A DNA stretch of 64,000 nt from Kribbella pratensis. Lineage in GTDB: Bacteria; Actinomycetota; Actinomycetes; Propionibacteriales; Kribbellaceae. Below the pieces are notes generated by a model. It did no database searches. It was not told the origin of the DNA and saw only the letters and a list, made by a program, of their open reading frames with translations. Below are positions 1 to 7,280 of this stretch, in pieces (the first letter of the stretch is position 1; each line of letters starts with the position of its first letter). Location of the stretch: contig NZ_SODP01000001.1 of the NCBI RefSeq assembly GCF_004365355.1, positions 570,191-634,190 on the forward strand. Direction: 5' to 3'. The position numbers and the translations under genes are program-made.

Positions 1-979
1 GGTTGCGCAGCCGGGTCGGCCGCACGCGGCGGGCCGACAGCAGCGCACCCGCCAGTGCGCCGAACGCGACGACCGAGTTCAGGATGCCGTACCCCGAAGC
101 GCCGATCTGGAAGACCCGGTCGGCGAAGGCGGTCAGCGTGACCGCCAGGCTGATCGTGAACATGCCGTAGATCCCGACGAGCGCGATCGCCCACCGCACG
201 GCCGGCTCGTGGAACGCGTACCGCACGCCGTCGCGCAAGCCGTCCCGGATCCGGATCCCCGCGCTGGCCTTGCGGGCCGCGTGGTATCCGGGCATCTCGC
301 TCTCCCGCATCCGCAGCAGCGCGCTGATCGAGGCGAAGAACGTGCAGGCGTTGATCGCGAACGCCCACGGCGTACCGAGCACGCCGAGCAGCACACCGCC
401 GAGCGCCGGCCCGACCATGCTGCCAAGCTGGAACGTCGACGACACCATGCTGATCGCGTTTCGCACCGTGTCGCGGGGGACGATCTCGGTGACGAACGAC
501 TGGCGGGTCGGGTTGTCGACCGCGGTCGCGAGGCCCAGGACGAACGCCATCGTGTACACGTGCCACACCTGGACGTGGCCGGTGAACGCGACCGTCGCGA
601 GGATGGCGGCGCAGGATCCGAAGGTGGTCTGGGTGGCGAGCAGGACCTTCCGCTTCGGGAAGCGATCCGCGATGACGCCGCCGTACAGGCCGAGCAGGAG
701 GGTGGGGGTGAACTGCAGCGCGGTCGTGATGCCGACCGCGGTCGCGCTGCCAGTGAGCGTGAGAACCAGCCAGTCCTGCGCGATGCGCTGGATCCAGCCG
801 CCGGTCGAGACGACCAGCAGTCCGCTGACCAGGAGACGGAAGTTGCGGACCCGCAGCGCGCTGAAGGTGTCCTTGAAGCCCGGGCGGCGCTGCGAATCCC
901 GGAACTCGTTTCGGTCGGTGGTGCGGTGGAGGTGGAAATCGGTGGACGGGACAGAACCGGAAGTGGCCCGGGTGGTCAA
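1..979 (-). CDS. MFS transporter (3' end beyond window)
   Basis: Major facilitator, probably an exporter of the EntS/MFS_3 type. The visible 326 codons begin at a TTG preceded by AGGGA six bases upstream, read a polar N-terminus of about 40 residues, then alternating hydrophobic helices. The loop between helices 2 and 3 carries the MFS motif A (GGVIADRFPKRK). The frame is still open at base 1, so roughly the last four helices are missing. It is divergent from a LysR regulator 125 bp away, which suggests that regulator controls it; the substrate cannot be read from the sequence. The upstream frame gives no ATG, so the TTG start is inferred from the ribosome binding site. Confidence 0.85.
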   Translation of the reverse strand, partial: MTTRATSGSVPSTDFHLHRTTDRNEFRDSQRRPGFKDTFSALRVRNFRLLVSGLLVVSTGGWIQRIAQDWLVLTLTGSATAVGITTALQFTPTLLLGLYGGVIADRFPKRKVLLATQTTFGSCAAILATVAFTGHVQVWHVYTMAFVLGLATAVDNPTRQSFVTEIVPRDTVRNAISMVSSTFQLGSMVGPALGGVLLGVLGTPWAFAINACTFFASISALLRMRESEMPGYHAARKASAGIRIRDGLRDGVRYAFHEPAVRWAIALVGIYGMFTISLAVTLTAFADRVFQIGASGYGILNSVVAFGALAGALLSARRVRPTRLRN

Positions 980-1064
980 GAGCGATCCCTACGCGTGTCG
1001 ACTGGTCAGGGGAGGACACGTCCATCCTCACGGTTCGGTACTGGATTCCCCCAGCGAATTACTC

Positions 1065-1079
1065 CTATTAGTCTTATAG
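1065..1079. promoter_or_regulatory. candidate LysR-type box
   Basis: CTAT-N7-ATAG inverted repeat, which satisfies the T-N11-A LysR consensus, in an AT-rich patch 25 bp before the lysR start and in the space shared with the divergent MFS gene. It would suit autoregulation plus control of the exporter. Assigned from sequence pattern only. Confidence 0.45.
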
Positions 1080-1104
1080 CGTCACGTAATGAAGGGGTGA
1101 ATCG

Positions 1105-2028
1105 ATGTACGACCCGGACCAGCTGCGGACGTTCCTCGCGGTGGCACAGTCGCTGAGCTTCACGCAGGCGGCTGAGCGGCTGGGTATCCGGCAACCGACG
1201 GTGAGCCAACATGTCCGCAAACTCGAGGTGGCCGTCGGGCGACCGCTCTTCGTGCGTGACACCCGCACGGTCACCCTCACCGCGGACGGCGAGGCGATGG
1301 CCGGTTTTGCCCGGACCATCCTGGCTGCGCACGAAGAGGCCGCCGGGTACTTCACCGGCTCGGAGTTGCGCGGCCGGCTGCGCTTCGGTGTGACCGACGA
1401 CCTCGCGCTCACCCCGCTGCCGAAGATCCTTCGCGACTTCCGCCAGCTGTACCCGCGGATCGACCTCGAGCTGACCGTTGCCCAGAGCCCGAACCTGCTC
1501 CGCCGGGTCGAGTCCGGCCACCTCGACCTCGCCTACGTGAAGCACGGTGCCGGCGGCGGCTACGAACCGAACGGCCGGCTGGTACGACGGGATCCGCTCG
1601 TCTGGGCCGGTATCTCGGGGACCCGGATCGCGCCGGACGGTCCGGTGCCGCTGGTCGCGTACCAGGCGCCGTCGCTGAGCCGCTCGCTCGGTGTGCAGTC
1701 GCTCGAACAGGCCGGCCGTACCTGCCGGATCACGTGCATCGTGCGCGGCGTCAACGGCGTACTCGCGGCTGTCCGGGCCGGGCTCGGCATCGCGATCTTC
1801 GCGCGGTCGCTGATGCCCGCGGACCTGGTCGAGCCGCCGCCGAGCGCGGGCCTGCCGGAACTGCCGCCGATCGACCTCGTGCTGATCACGAACCCGCGCG
1901 CCGCGAAGGAGCCGGCCGAGGCGCTGACGGCCGCGATCCTCGGCAGCAACGCGCCGCTGAAGCCGGACGCCGTGCTCGATCCGCAGGCGCCGGCTAGATC
2001 AGTGCGTCACCGCGCAACACCAGCGTGA
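1105..2028 (+). CDS. LysR family transcriptional regulator
   Basis: 307 residues, usual LysR length. Residues 1-60 form the winged helix-turn-helix (FTQAAERLGIRQPTVSQHVRKLE region), followed by a periplasmic-binding-protein-like effector domain from about residue 90. Start is an ATG with GAAGGGG upstream. It is divergent from the MFS exporter and most likely regulates it. The last 35 bases overlap the 3' end of the convergent UbiA gene. Effector unknown. Confidence 0.92.
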   Translation: MYDPDQLRTFLAVAQSLSFTQAAERLGIRQPTVSQHVRKLEVAVGRPLFVRDTRTVTLTADGEAMAGFARTILAAHEEAAGYFTGSELRGRLRFGVTDDLALTPLPKILRDFRQLYPRIDLELTVAQSPNLLRRVESGHLDLAYVKHGAGGGYEPNGRLVRRDPLVWAGISGTRIAPDGPVPLVAYQAPSLSRSLGVQSLEQAGRTCRITCIVRGVNGVLAAVRAGLGIAIFARSLMPADLVEPPPSAGLPELPPIDLVLITNPRAAKEPAEALTAAILGSNAPLKPDAVLDPQAPARSVRHRATPA

Positions 2029-2797
2029 TGATGCTGACCGCGGCGATGGCGATCGTGACCAGGAACGGTGCGTTGCGCCAGAGCACGATCGTGACGAGCA
2101 GCGCCGCGACGACGGCGAGCGCGATCCAGCCGACGACGCCGATCGCCCCGGCGGGCGCTATCACCAAAAGCCCGGTCGCGAGTGCGAGCGGGAGCGGCGC
2201 GAGCAGGCGGGCATAGGACCCGAGCCGCTGCGGCCAGCCCCGTACGCCGGTCGCGAGGTCGTCGGCCAGGTCGGGTACGACGTTTGCCAGATGGGCACCG
2301 ATCCCCAAGAGGGCGCCCGCCGCGGTGGCCCACCACGGCGCCCAGACCTGTGCGGTCCCGAGCGTCACAAACGAGGGCAAAGCGCCGAACGCGACGGCGT
2401 AGGGGAGCCAGGAGATCACGGTCGACTTGAGGCCGAGGTTGTACGCCCAGGCGCACGCGACGAACAGCAGATGAACCAGTCCGGCCGCGAGTCCGTTGGC
2501 CAGGGAGACGGGGACGGTGATCACCAGCATGACGCCGGCACCGATCGCGAGCGTGCGGCGACTCACCAGTCCACGCACCACGGGCTTGTCCCGGCGGTTC
2601 ACAATGGTGTCGCGGGCGGCATCAATCGCGTCATTGCTCCAGCCGATCGAGAGGTGGCCGGTGAGGATCGTTGCTGCGACGAGGAGACACCCGGCCGGGC
2701 TTCGCCCGGCCGACCATGCGACAGCCGTGACCAGAGCGGTCACGGCGATGGTTGGCCCGGGGTGGCAGGCAAGAGCCAGACCTTTGACGGTCTTCAC
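1994..2797 (-). CDS. UbiA family prenyltransferase
   Basis: Polytopic membrane protein of 267 residues that should attach a prenyl chain to an aromatic or similar acceptor. The first Asp-rich motif NDAIDAARD (NDxxDxxxD, residues 55-63) and a second Asp cluster (VVPDLADDLATG) are intact, so it looks catalytically competent. Start is taken as the GTG just before KTVKG because upstream sequence is not hydrophobic and lies within the divergent promoter. It is divergent from the type III polyketide synthase, only 18 bp between start codons, so the two are probably co-regulated and the polyketide may be its acceptor (inference). The true prenyl donor is not evident. Confidence 0.9.
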   Translation of the reverse strand: MKTVKGLALACHPGPTIAVTALVTAVAWSAGRSPAGCLLVAATILTGHLSIGWSNDAIDAARDTIVNRRDKPVVRGLVSRRTLAIGAGVMLVITVPVSLANGLAAGLVHLLFVACAWAYNLGLKSTVISWLPYAVAFGALPSFVTLGTAQVWAPWWATAAGALLGIGAHLANVVPDLADDLATGVRGWPQRLGSYARLLAPLPLALATGLLVIAPAGAIGVVGWIALAVVAALLVTIVLWRNAPFLVTIAIAAVSIITLVLRGDALI

Positions 2798-2815
2798 CGA
2801 CGTAACGATGCCACG

Positions 2816-3862
2816 ATGACGCGGATCGCAGCGGTGCGGCCCGCGCTCCCGCCGTACCGCTATCCGCAGTCCGAGCTGACGGAGGCGTTCGCCTCGATCT
2901 GTCTGCCGGACGGCCGGAGCTCGGCGCTGCTCCGGCGGTTGCATGCGAATGCGGGGGTGTCGCATCGGCATCTCGCGCTGCCGCTGGAGCGGTACGCCGC
3001 ATTGAAAGACTTCGGTGAGGCGAACGACGAATGGATCGCGGCGGCTGTGGATCTCGGTGCGGAGGCCGTTGCCGGCGCGGTGAAGGACGCGGGCCTGGCG
3101 CTGGACGACGTCGACGTGCTGATGTTCACGACGGTGACCGGGGTGGCGGCGCCATCGATCGATGCGCGGGTGGCGATGCGGCTCGGGCTGCGGGAGGACG
3201 TGAAGCGGCTGCCGTTGTTCGGGCTCGGGTGCGTCGGGGGAGCGGCGGGGATCGCGAGGCTGCACGACTACCTGAAGGCCTGGCCGACGCATGTCGCCGT
3301 ACTGCTGTCGGTGGAGTTGTGCTCGTTGACGTTGCAGCGGGACGACGCGTCGCTGCCGAACCTCGTGGGTGGGGCGTTGTTCGGGGACGGTGCGGCTGCG
3401 GTCGTGCTGACGGGGTCGGAGCATCCGCTCGCGTCCGGGCCTTCGGTGGTGGCTACGCGGTCGCGGCTCTACCCGGACTCGGAGCGGGTCATGGGCTGGG
3501 ACATCGGGTCGGGCGGGTTCCGGATCGTGCTCGGGGCGGATGTGCCGGAGGTGGTGAGGCAGTACCTGGGCGGCGACGTCCGGAGCTTCCTCGACGATCA
3601 CGGACTGACCGTGCCGGACATCGGCACGTGGGTGAGTCATCCGGGTGGGCCGAAGGTGCTGGAGGCGGTGTCCGAGACGTTGGAACTGCGACCGGGAGCG
3701 CTGGATCTGACCTGGACGTCGCTGGATGCGGTCGGCAACTTGTCGTCGTCCTCGGTGCTGCACGTGCTCGGTGACACGCTCAAGCTGGATCCTTCAGGTA
3801 TGGGTCTGCTCCTCGCGATGGGCCCGGGTTTCTGTTCCGAGCTCGTCCTCCTGGAGTGGTGA
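2816..3862 (+). CDS. type III polyketide synthase
   Basis: 348-residue chalcone/stilbene synthase-fold enzyme, expected to extend an acyl-CoA with malonyl-CoA and cyclise the product to a resorcinol, pyrone or phloroglucinol. The nucleophilic Cys lies in GLGCVGGAAG at about residue 138, the usual place in bacterial enzymes, and the C-terminal part has the HPGGPKVLE and SSSSVLHVL segments containing the catalytic His and Asn surroundings. It is first in a tightly overlapping operon with a carboxyl-methyltransferase-like protein and an FAD oxygenase, the same order as the srsABC phenolic-lipid operon known from Streptomyces. Long-chain starter use is inferred from that context. Confidence 0.92.
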   Translation: MTRIAAVRPALPPYRYPQSELTEAFASICLPDGRSSALLRRLHANAGVSHRHLALPLERYAALKDFGEANDEWIAAAVDLGAEAVAGAVKDAGLALDDVDVLMFTTVTGVAAPSIDARVAMRLGLREDVKRLPLFGLGCVGGAAGIARLHDYLKAWPTHVAVLLSVELCSLTLQRDDASLPNLVGGALFGDGAAAVVLTGSEHPLASGPSVVATRSRLYPDSERVMGWDIGSGGFRIVLGADVPEVVRQYLGGDVRSFLDDHGLTVPDIGTWVSHPGGPKVLEAVSETLELRPGALDLTWTSLDAVGNLSSSSVLHVLGDTLKLDPSGMGLLLAMGPGFCSELVLLEW

Positions 3863-4389
3863 TGACGCAATCCCTGTGGTGGTACGTCGCTCTCGTGGTC
3901 CTCGTCGGGTTCGAGCGGGTCGCCGAGCTGGTGGTGTCGCTACGGAACGCGAAGTGGAGTTTCGCCCACCACGGCGTGGAGTTCGGGAAGGCGCATTACC
4001 CGTTCATGGTCGCGCTGCACACCGGGCTGCTGGCCGGGTGCGTGGCCGAGGCGATCGTGTCGGGCCGGCCGTTCGATCCGAAGGTCGGGTGGGCCGCGCT
4101 GTTGATCGTGGTGCTCATGCAAGGACTGCGCTGGTGGTGCATCTCGGTGCTCGGCTACCAGTGGAACACCCGCGTGATCGTCGTACCAGGTCTGTCGCGG
4201 GTCACTCGTGGGCCTTACCGGTTCTTGCGGCATCCGAACTACGTCGCGGTGATCGGCGAGGGGATCGCGCTGCCGCTGGTGCATTCGGCCTGGATCACGG
4301 CGACCGTGTTCACCCTGCTCAATGCTCCGTTGCTGGCGATCCGGATCCGGACCGAAGAAGCCGCGCTGTCCACCGTGCTCACTCGATGA
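3862..4389 (+). CDS. isoprenylcysteine carboxyl methyltransferase family protein (SrsB-like)
   Basis: 175-residue membrane methyltransferase with four or five hydrophobic helices and the family signature around RGPYRFLRHPNYVAV near the C-terminus, which binds S-adenosylmethionine. ATG overlaps the synthase stop (TGATG) and GGAG sits five bases upstream. By analogy with SrsB it would O-methylate the phenolic product of the type III synthase. The alternative, methylation of a different small hydrophobic substrate, cannot be excluded from sequence. Confidence 0.85.
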   Translation: MTQSLWWYVALVVLVGFERVAELVVSLRNAKWSFAHHGVEFGKAHYPFMVALHTGLLAGCVAEAIVSGRPFDPKVGWAALLIVVLMQGLRWWCISVLGYQWNTRVIVVPGLSRVTRGPYRFLRHPNYVAVIGEGIALPLVHSAWITATVFTLLNAPLLAIRIRTEEAALSTVLTR

Positions 4390-5402
4390 TCGATCTCCTC
4401 GTCGCCGGCGCCGGACCGGCCGGCGCGGCCACCGCCATCCGGGCCGCGCTGGCAGGGCTGTCGGTAGTTGTCGTCGAGCCGCGGTCCGGCCCTATCGACA
4501 AGGCGTGCGGCGAAGGCATCGCCCACAGTGCTGTCGACTACCTGACCCGCCTGGGCGTGGAACTTTCTGGTCGCCCGTTCCACGGAATCCGCTACGTCGA
4601 CGCCACGCACCAGGTGGACGCCCGCTTCACCGCCGGCCCAGGCCTCGGCGTACGCCGCACGACGCTCCAGGCAGCGTTGCTGAAACGCCTGGCCGACCTC
4701 AACGTCCCGGTCATCCGGGACCGCGTCGGCCCAATAACCCAAACGCCCGCCTCCGTAACCGCCGCCAACCACACCGCCCGCTATCTCGCCGCCGCCGACG
4801 GCCTTCACTCACCCATCCGCCGCCAACTGAATCTTTCTGGTGGGAACTCTGATGACGTCCGTCGTGGGCTGAGACAGCACTTCCGCGTCTCACCCTGGAC
4901 GGATCTTGTCGAGGTCTATTGGTCTCGTCTCGGTGAGGCCTATGTGACTCCGGTTGCCGACGACCTGGTCGGCGTCGCGATCCTCACCTCCGCGCGCGGC
5001 ACCTTCGACTCACACCTCGACGCCTTTCCCGCGCTCAAGCATCGCCTTTGTGGTGCGACGCCGGCGAGTGCAGTGATGGGAGCCGGCCCGCTCCGCCAGC
5101 GTGTGCGTGCGCGCACCGCCGGCCGAGTGCTCCTGGTAGGCGACGCCGCCGGGTACGTCGACGCGCTGACCGGTGAAGGTATCGCCGTCGCCCTCCGCAC
5201 GTCCGCGGAGCTGGTCGACTGCATCCGCGCCGATCGCCCGCAGGACTACGAGGCCGCCTGGCGTCGCGTCTCCTGGGAGTGCCGGCTGCTCACCGCATCG
5301 TTGCTCTGGGCCCGCAACCGCCCGGTCCTCGCCCCGCGTATCGTCCCGGCCGCCGCCGCGCTGCCCGGCGTCTACCGCACCATCGTCAACCGGTTGTCCT
5401 AG
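4386..5402 (+). CDS. FAD-dependent monooxygenase/geranylgeranyl reductase-like oxidoreductase (SrsC-like)
   Basis: 338 residues with an N-terminal FAD-binding GAGPAGAATAI motif (residues 7-17), the VVVEPR ribose-binding Glu at the end of strand 2, and the later GDAAGYVDALTGEGI motif that contacts FAD phosphate. Start overlaps the methyltransferase stop as ATGA. In the known resorcinol pathway the third gene hydroxylates the ring to a hydroquinone or quinone; this gene fits that job. A geranylgeranyl-reductase-type role is the alternative, which would suit the neighbouring UbiA gene. Confidence 0.85.
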   Translation: MIDLLVAGAGPAGAATAIRAALAGLSVVVVEPRSGPIDKACGEGIAHSAVDYLTRLGVELSGRPFHGIRYVDATHQVDARFTAGPGLGVRRTTLQAALLKRLADLNVPVIRDRVGPITQTPASVTAANHTARYLAAADGLHSPIRRQLNLSGGNSDDVRRGLRQHFRVSPWTDLVEVYWSRLGEAYVTPVADDLVGVAILTSARGTFDSHLDAFPALKHRLCGATPASAVMGAGPLRQRVRARTAGRVLLVGDAAGYVDALTGEGIAVALRTSAELVDCIRADRPQDYEAAWRRVSWECRLLTASLLWARNRPVLAPRIVPAAAALPGVYRTIVNRLS

Positions 5403-5420
5403 GCAACGGCCGGAAAATAC

Positions 5421-5460
5421 CGCAGGCCCGGCGATCGCTCAGACAATCGCCGGGCCTGCG
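5421..5460. terminator. strong bidirectional hairpin terminator
   Basis: Perfect 15-bp stem (CGCAGGCCCGGCGAT / its complement) with a 10-base loop, 19 bases after the oxygenase stop. No long T tract follows. It lies between convergent genes and can serve both strands. Confidence 0.75.
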
Positions 5461-5466
5461 TACGGC

Positions 5467-5491
5467 CCGAGCTTCCTGGTGAAAAGCTCGG
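5467..5491. other. hairpin 2 of a tandem array (loop CCTGGTGAA)
   Basis: Stem CCGAGCTT/AAGCTCGG (8 bp, perfect) closing the nine-base loop CCTGGTGAA. The next hairpin has a different stem but exactly the same loop. Confidence 0.6.
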
Positions 5492-5502
5492 ACCCGAGCC
5501 GT

Positions 5503-5527
5503 TCCGGCCTCCTGGTGAAAGGCCGGA
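5503..5527. other. hairpin 3 of a tandem array (same loop CCTGGTGAA)
   Basis: Stem TCCGGCCT/AGGCCGGA (8 bp, perfect) around the loop CCTGGTGAA, identical in stem length, loop length and loop sequence to the preceding hairpin while all-over stem sequence differs. Confidence 0.6.
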
Positions 5528-5557
5528 CCGGCTGACAAGGAAGACTCTGTCAGCCGG
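5528..5557. terminator. hairpin 4 of the array
   Basis: Perfect 10-bp stem CCGGCTGACA/TGTCAGCCGG with loop AGGAAGACTC, abutting the previous hairpin without a gap. It may act as the minus-strand terminator for the PucR-type gene. Confidence 0.55.
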
Positions 5558-5615
5558 ATGTTGCCCAACAGTTGCCGGAATGTGAAGCCTTGTTACATGG
5601 GGCTGTGGCGTACAT

Positions 5616-5662
5616 CTCAGTGCGCGGCTCAGCGCTCGGCTCAGTGTCAGCTCAGTGTTCGG
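5616..5662. repeat. four imperfect 12-bp tandem repeats (CTCAGTGYKCGG)
   Basis: CTCAG recurs at 5616, 5628, 5640 and 5651 with the consensus CTCAGTGYKCGG. The last copy overlaps the final codons and stop of the minus-strand PucR-type gene, so copy number may have set the C-terminus of that protein. Confidence 0.6.
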
Positions 5663-7190
5663 TGCGTACGGCGGCGATCTGCAGCTGCAACGCCAGTCGC
5701 TGCTGCGGATCCGAGAGATCAAGCTCCGCAATCTCCCCGATCCGCTTCATCCGGTGCCGCAAGGTGTTCGTGTGCAGATGCAACTCCCGCGCCGCCCGCT
5801 GCGGCTGCCCCGGGTAGTCGAGCCAGGCCTGCAACGTTTCCACGTATCCCGTGTCGTGCTCGATGTCGTGCCGCAGCAACGTCGCGAGCGGACCATCCAA
5901 CTTGGTGGTATCAAGCGACGTGACCGCTCGATGAACGGTCAGCACGTGCCACGCCTCTTCGACCCGCAACGCCGGCCCCGGCGCGACACCCCGCCGTACC
6001 AGACCGAGCAACTCGACGGCCTCGGCCCGTGAGCTGGGCAGATCGGCCGGACCGCGCGCCGGACCGCCAGCAGCCGCATACGTGCCCGGTGCCTGCTCCT
6101 GCACGAGCTTCTGCAACCAGTTCCACGACCCTGGCCCGTCCGTGTCCGTGACGACTGCCAGCACCGTCCCGTCCAGGTCAGCCAGCTGTGGCTCACTCCA
6201 CCCGTGCCGGCGCCCGGTTGACTCCCACAGGTCCAGTTGCTGCGGTACGTCGTACCCCTCCGGCGAGCCGAGCGCCACCACCCGCCATGGCTGCCGCGGG
6301 AGTCGTACGTCGACCGGACTGTCCGGCGAGAACTGCCGCAGGATCGTCCGCAGCCGATCGATCGCACTCCGCCGCGCTACGTCGGCCTGAGCGCGCAGTC
6401 GCAACAGATGCAGCGCGAGCACGGATGCAGCGTTGCTGAGCTCCGCAGTGACCGCATCACTCACCGGACCGTCGACAACGGCCCAGATAGACCCCAGCCA
6501 CTCACCACCAGCCCGGACCGGTACGACGAGACGCGGGCGGATGCCATTCGGCCCGTCCGGCACCAGGAACGGCTCGCTGGACCGCGCCAGCCGCCGGAAG
6601 ATGCCGCGGGCTCGGAAGTGCGCAATCACCTCGGCCGGCACCCGACGACCGACGATCGTCGACACACGGGTCGGGTCAGTGAAGTCTTGACCGGAGGAGT
6701 AAGCCAGGACCCGCGACTGGTTGTCCTCGATCGTCACTGGCGCGTCGACGATCGCCGCGGCCGCATCCGCCAGTGCGAAGAGCTCCTGGTGTACTCCAGC
6801 GTCTCCAGCGGCAGGGGAGTCCGGCGCGGCGGCGCGGTCGATGACGCCGCGCATCAGCCAGACCACGTGCGCCCAGGTGACGCTCGGCTGCAGTGCGACG
6901 AGGGTGAGCGTCGTCTTCTCCGCTGCGGCGACCACAGCCGGCTCGTGCGCGAGCGGCGTACGCAGAACGACCCCGGAGGCGTTGCTGGCCGCGCAGCGCT
7001 CTACGAGCTCCACAGCGTCCTCTGCATCCCGCAGACCGAGTCCGAGCACCAGATCGCCCGGCTGGCCCGTCGCGGCCTCCTGCGGATCAGCCAGGAACAC
7101 GTCGCGGACCTCGCCGTCGCGCTTGCCGGTCACGACCATCTCGAAGAGGGCGGGTCCGACGGCGGAAATCAGGTCAGGCGCGGTGATCAC
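5652..7190 (-). CDS. PucR family transcriptional regulator
   Basis: 512 residues. The N-terminal third resembles the purine-catabolism-regulator (PurC-like) domain, the middle (VTIEDNQSRVLAYSS region, about 165-300) looks like a GAF-type sensor, and the C-terminus holds the PucR helix-turn-helix (AARELHLHTNTLRHRMKRIG). Translation begins at a GTG inside the palindrome GGTGATCACC; no good Shine-Dalgarno is visible, so the start is tentative. It is divergent from a DadA-like oxidoreductase and probably activates that gene in response to its substrate, as PucR proteins do for amine and amino acid catabolism. Confidence 0.88.
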   Translation of the reverse strand: MITAPDLISAVGPALFEMVVTGKRDGEVRDVFLADPQEAATGQPGDLVLGLGLRDAEDAVELVERCAASNASGVVLRTPLAHEPAVVAAAEKTTLTLVALQPSVTWAHVVWLMRGVIDRAAAPDSPAAGDAGVHQELFALADAAAAIVDAPVTIEDNQSRVLAYSSGQDFTDPTRVSTIVGRRVPAEVIAHFRARGIFRRLARSSEPFLVPDGPNGIRPRLVVPVRAGGEWLGSIWAVVDGPVSDAVTAELSNAASVLALHLLRLRAQADVARRSAIDRLRTILRQFSPDSPVDVRLPRQPWRVVALGSPEGYDVPQQLDLWESTGRRHGWSEPQLADLDGTVLAVVTDTDGPGSWNWLQKLVQEQAPGTYAAAGGPARGPADLPSSRAEAVELLGLVRRGVAPGPALRVEEAWHVLTVHRAVTSLDTTKLDGPLATLLRHDIEHDTGYVETLQAWLDYPGQPQRAARELHLHTNTLRHRMKRIGEIAELDLSDPQQRLALQLQIAAVRTEH

Positions 7191-7229
7191 CAGGTTATTG
7201 TGCTCTCAGCACAGTCATTTGTCTCCTCA

Positions 7230-7247
7230 ATGGTGTGATCGCACCAT
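7230..7247. promoter_or_regulatory. near-perfect 18-bp palindrome, candidate PucR operator
   Basis: ATGGTGTGATCGCACCAT pairs at 8 of 9 positions and sits midway between the divergent starts. A second inverted repeat, TGTGCT-N3-AGCACA, lies at 7199-7213, and GGTGATCACC covers the regulator start at 7182-7191. The shared GGTG...CACC core suggests several sites for one dimeric regulator. Confidence 0.5.
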
Positions 7248-7280
7248 GACAGCCGCTCGCCGTGGCCGCACCATCGATAC

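Noticed and set aside
209..1156. plus-strand ORFs opposite the MFS gene
   Set aside because: Shadows; the minus strand has the transporter helices and motif A.
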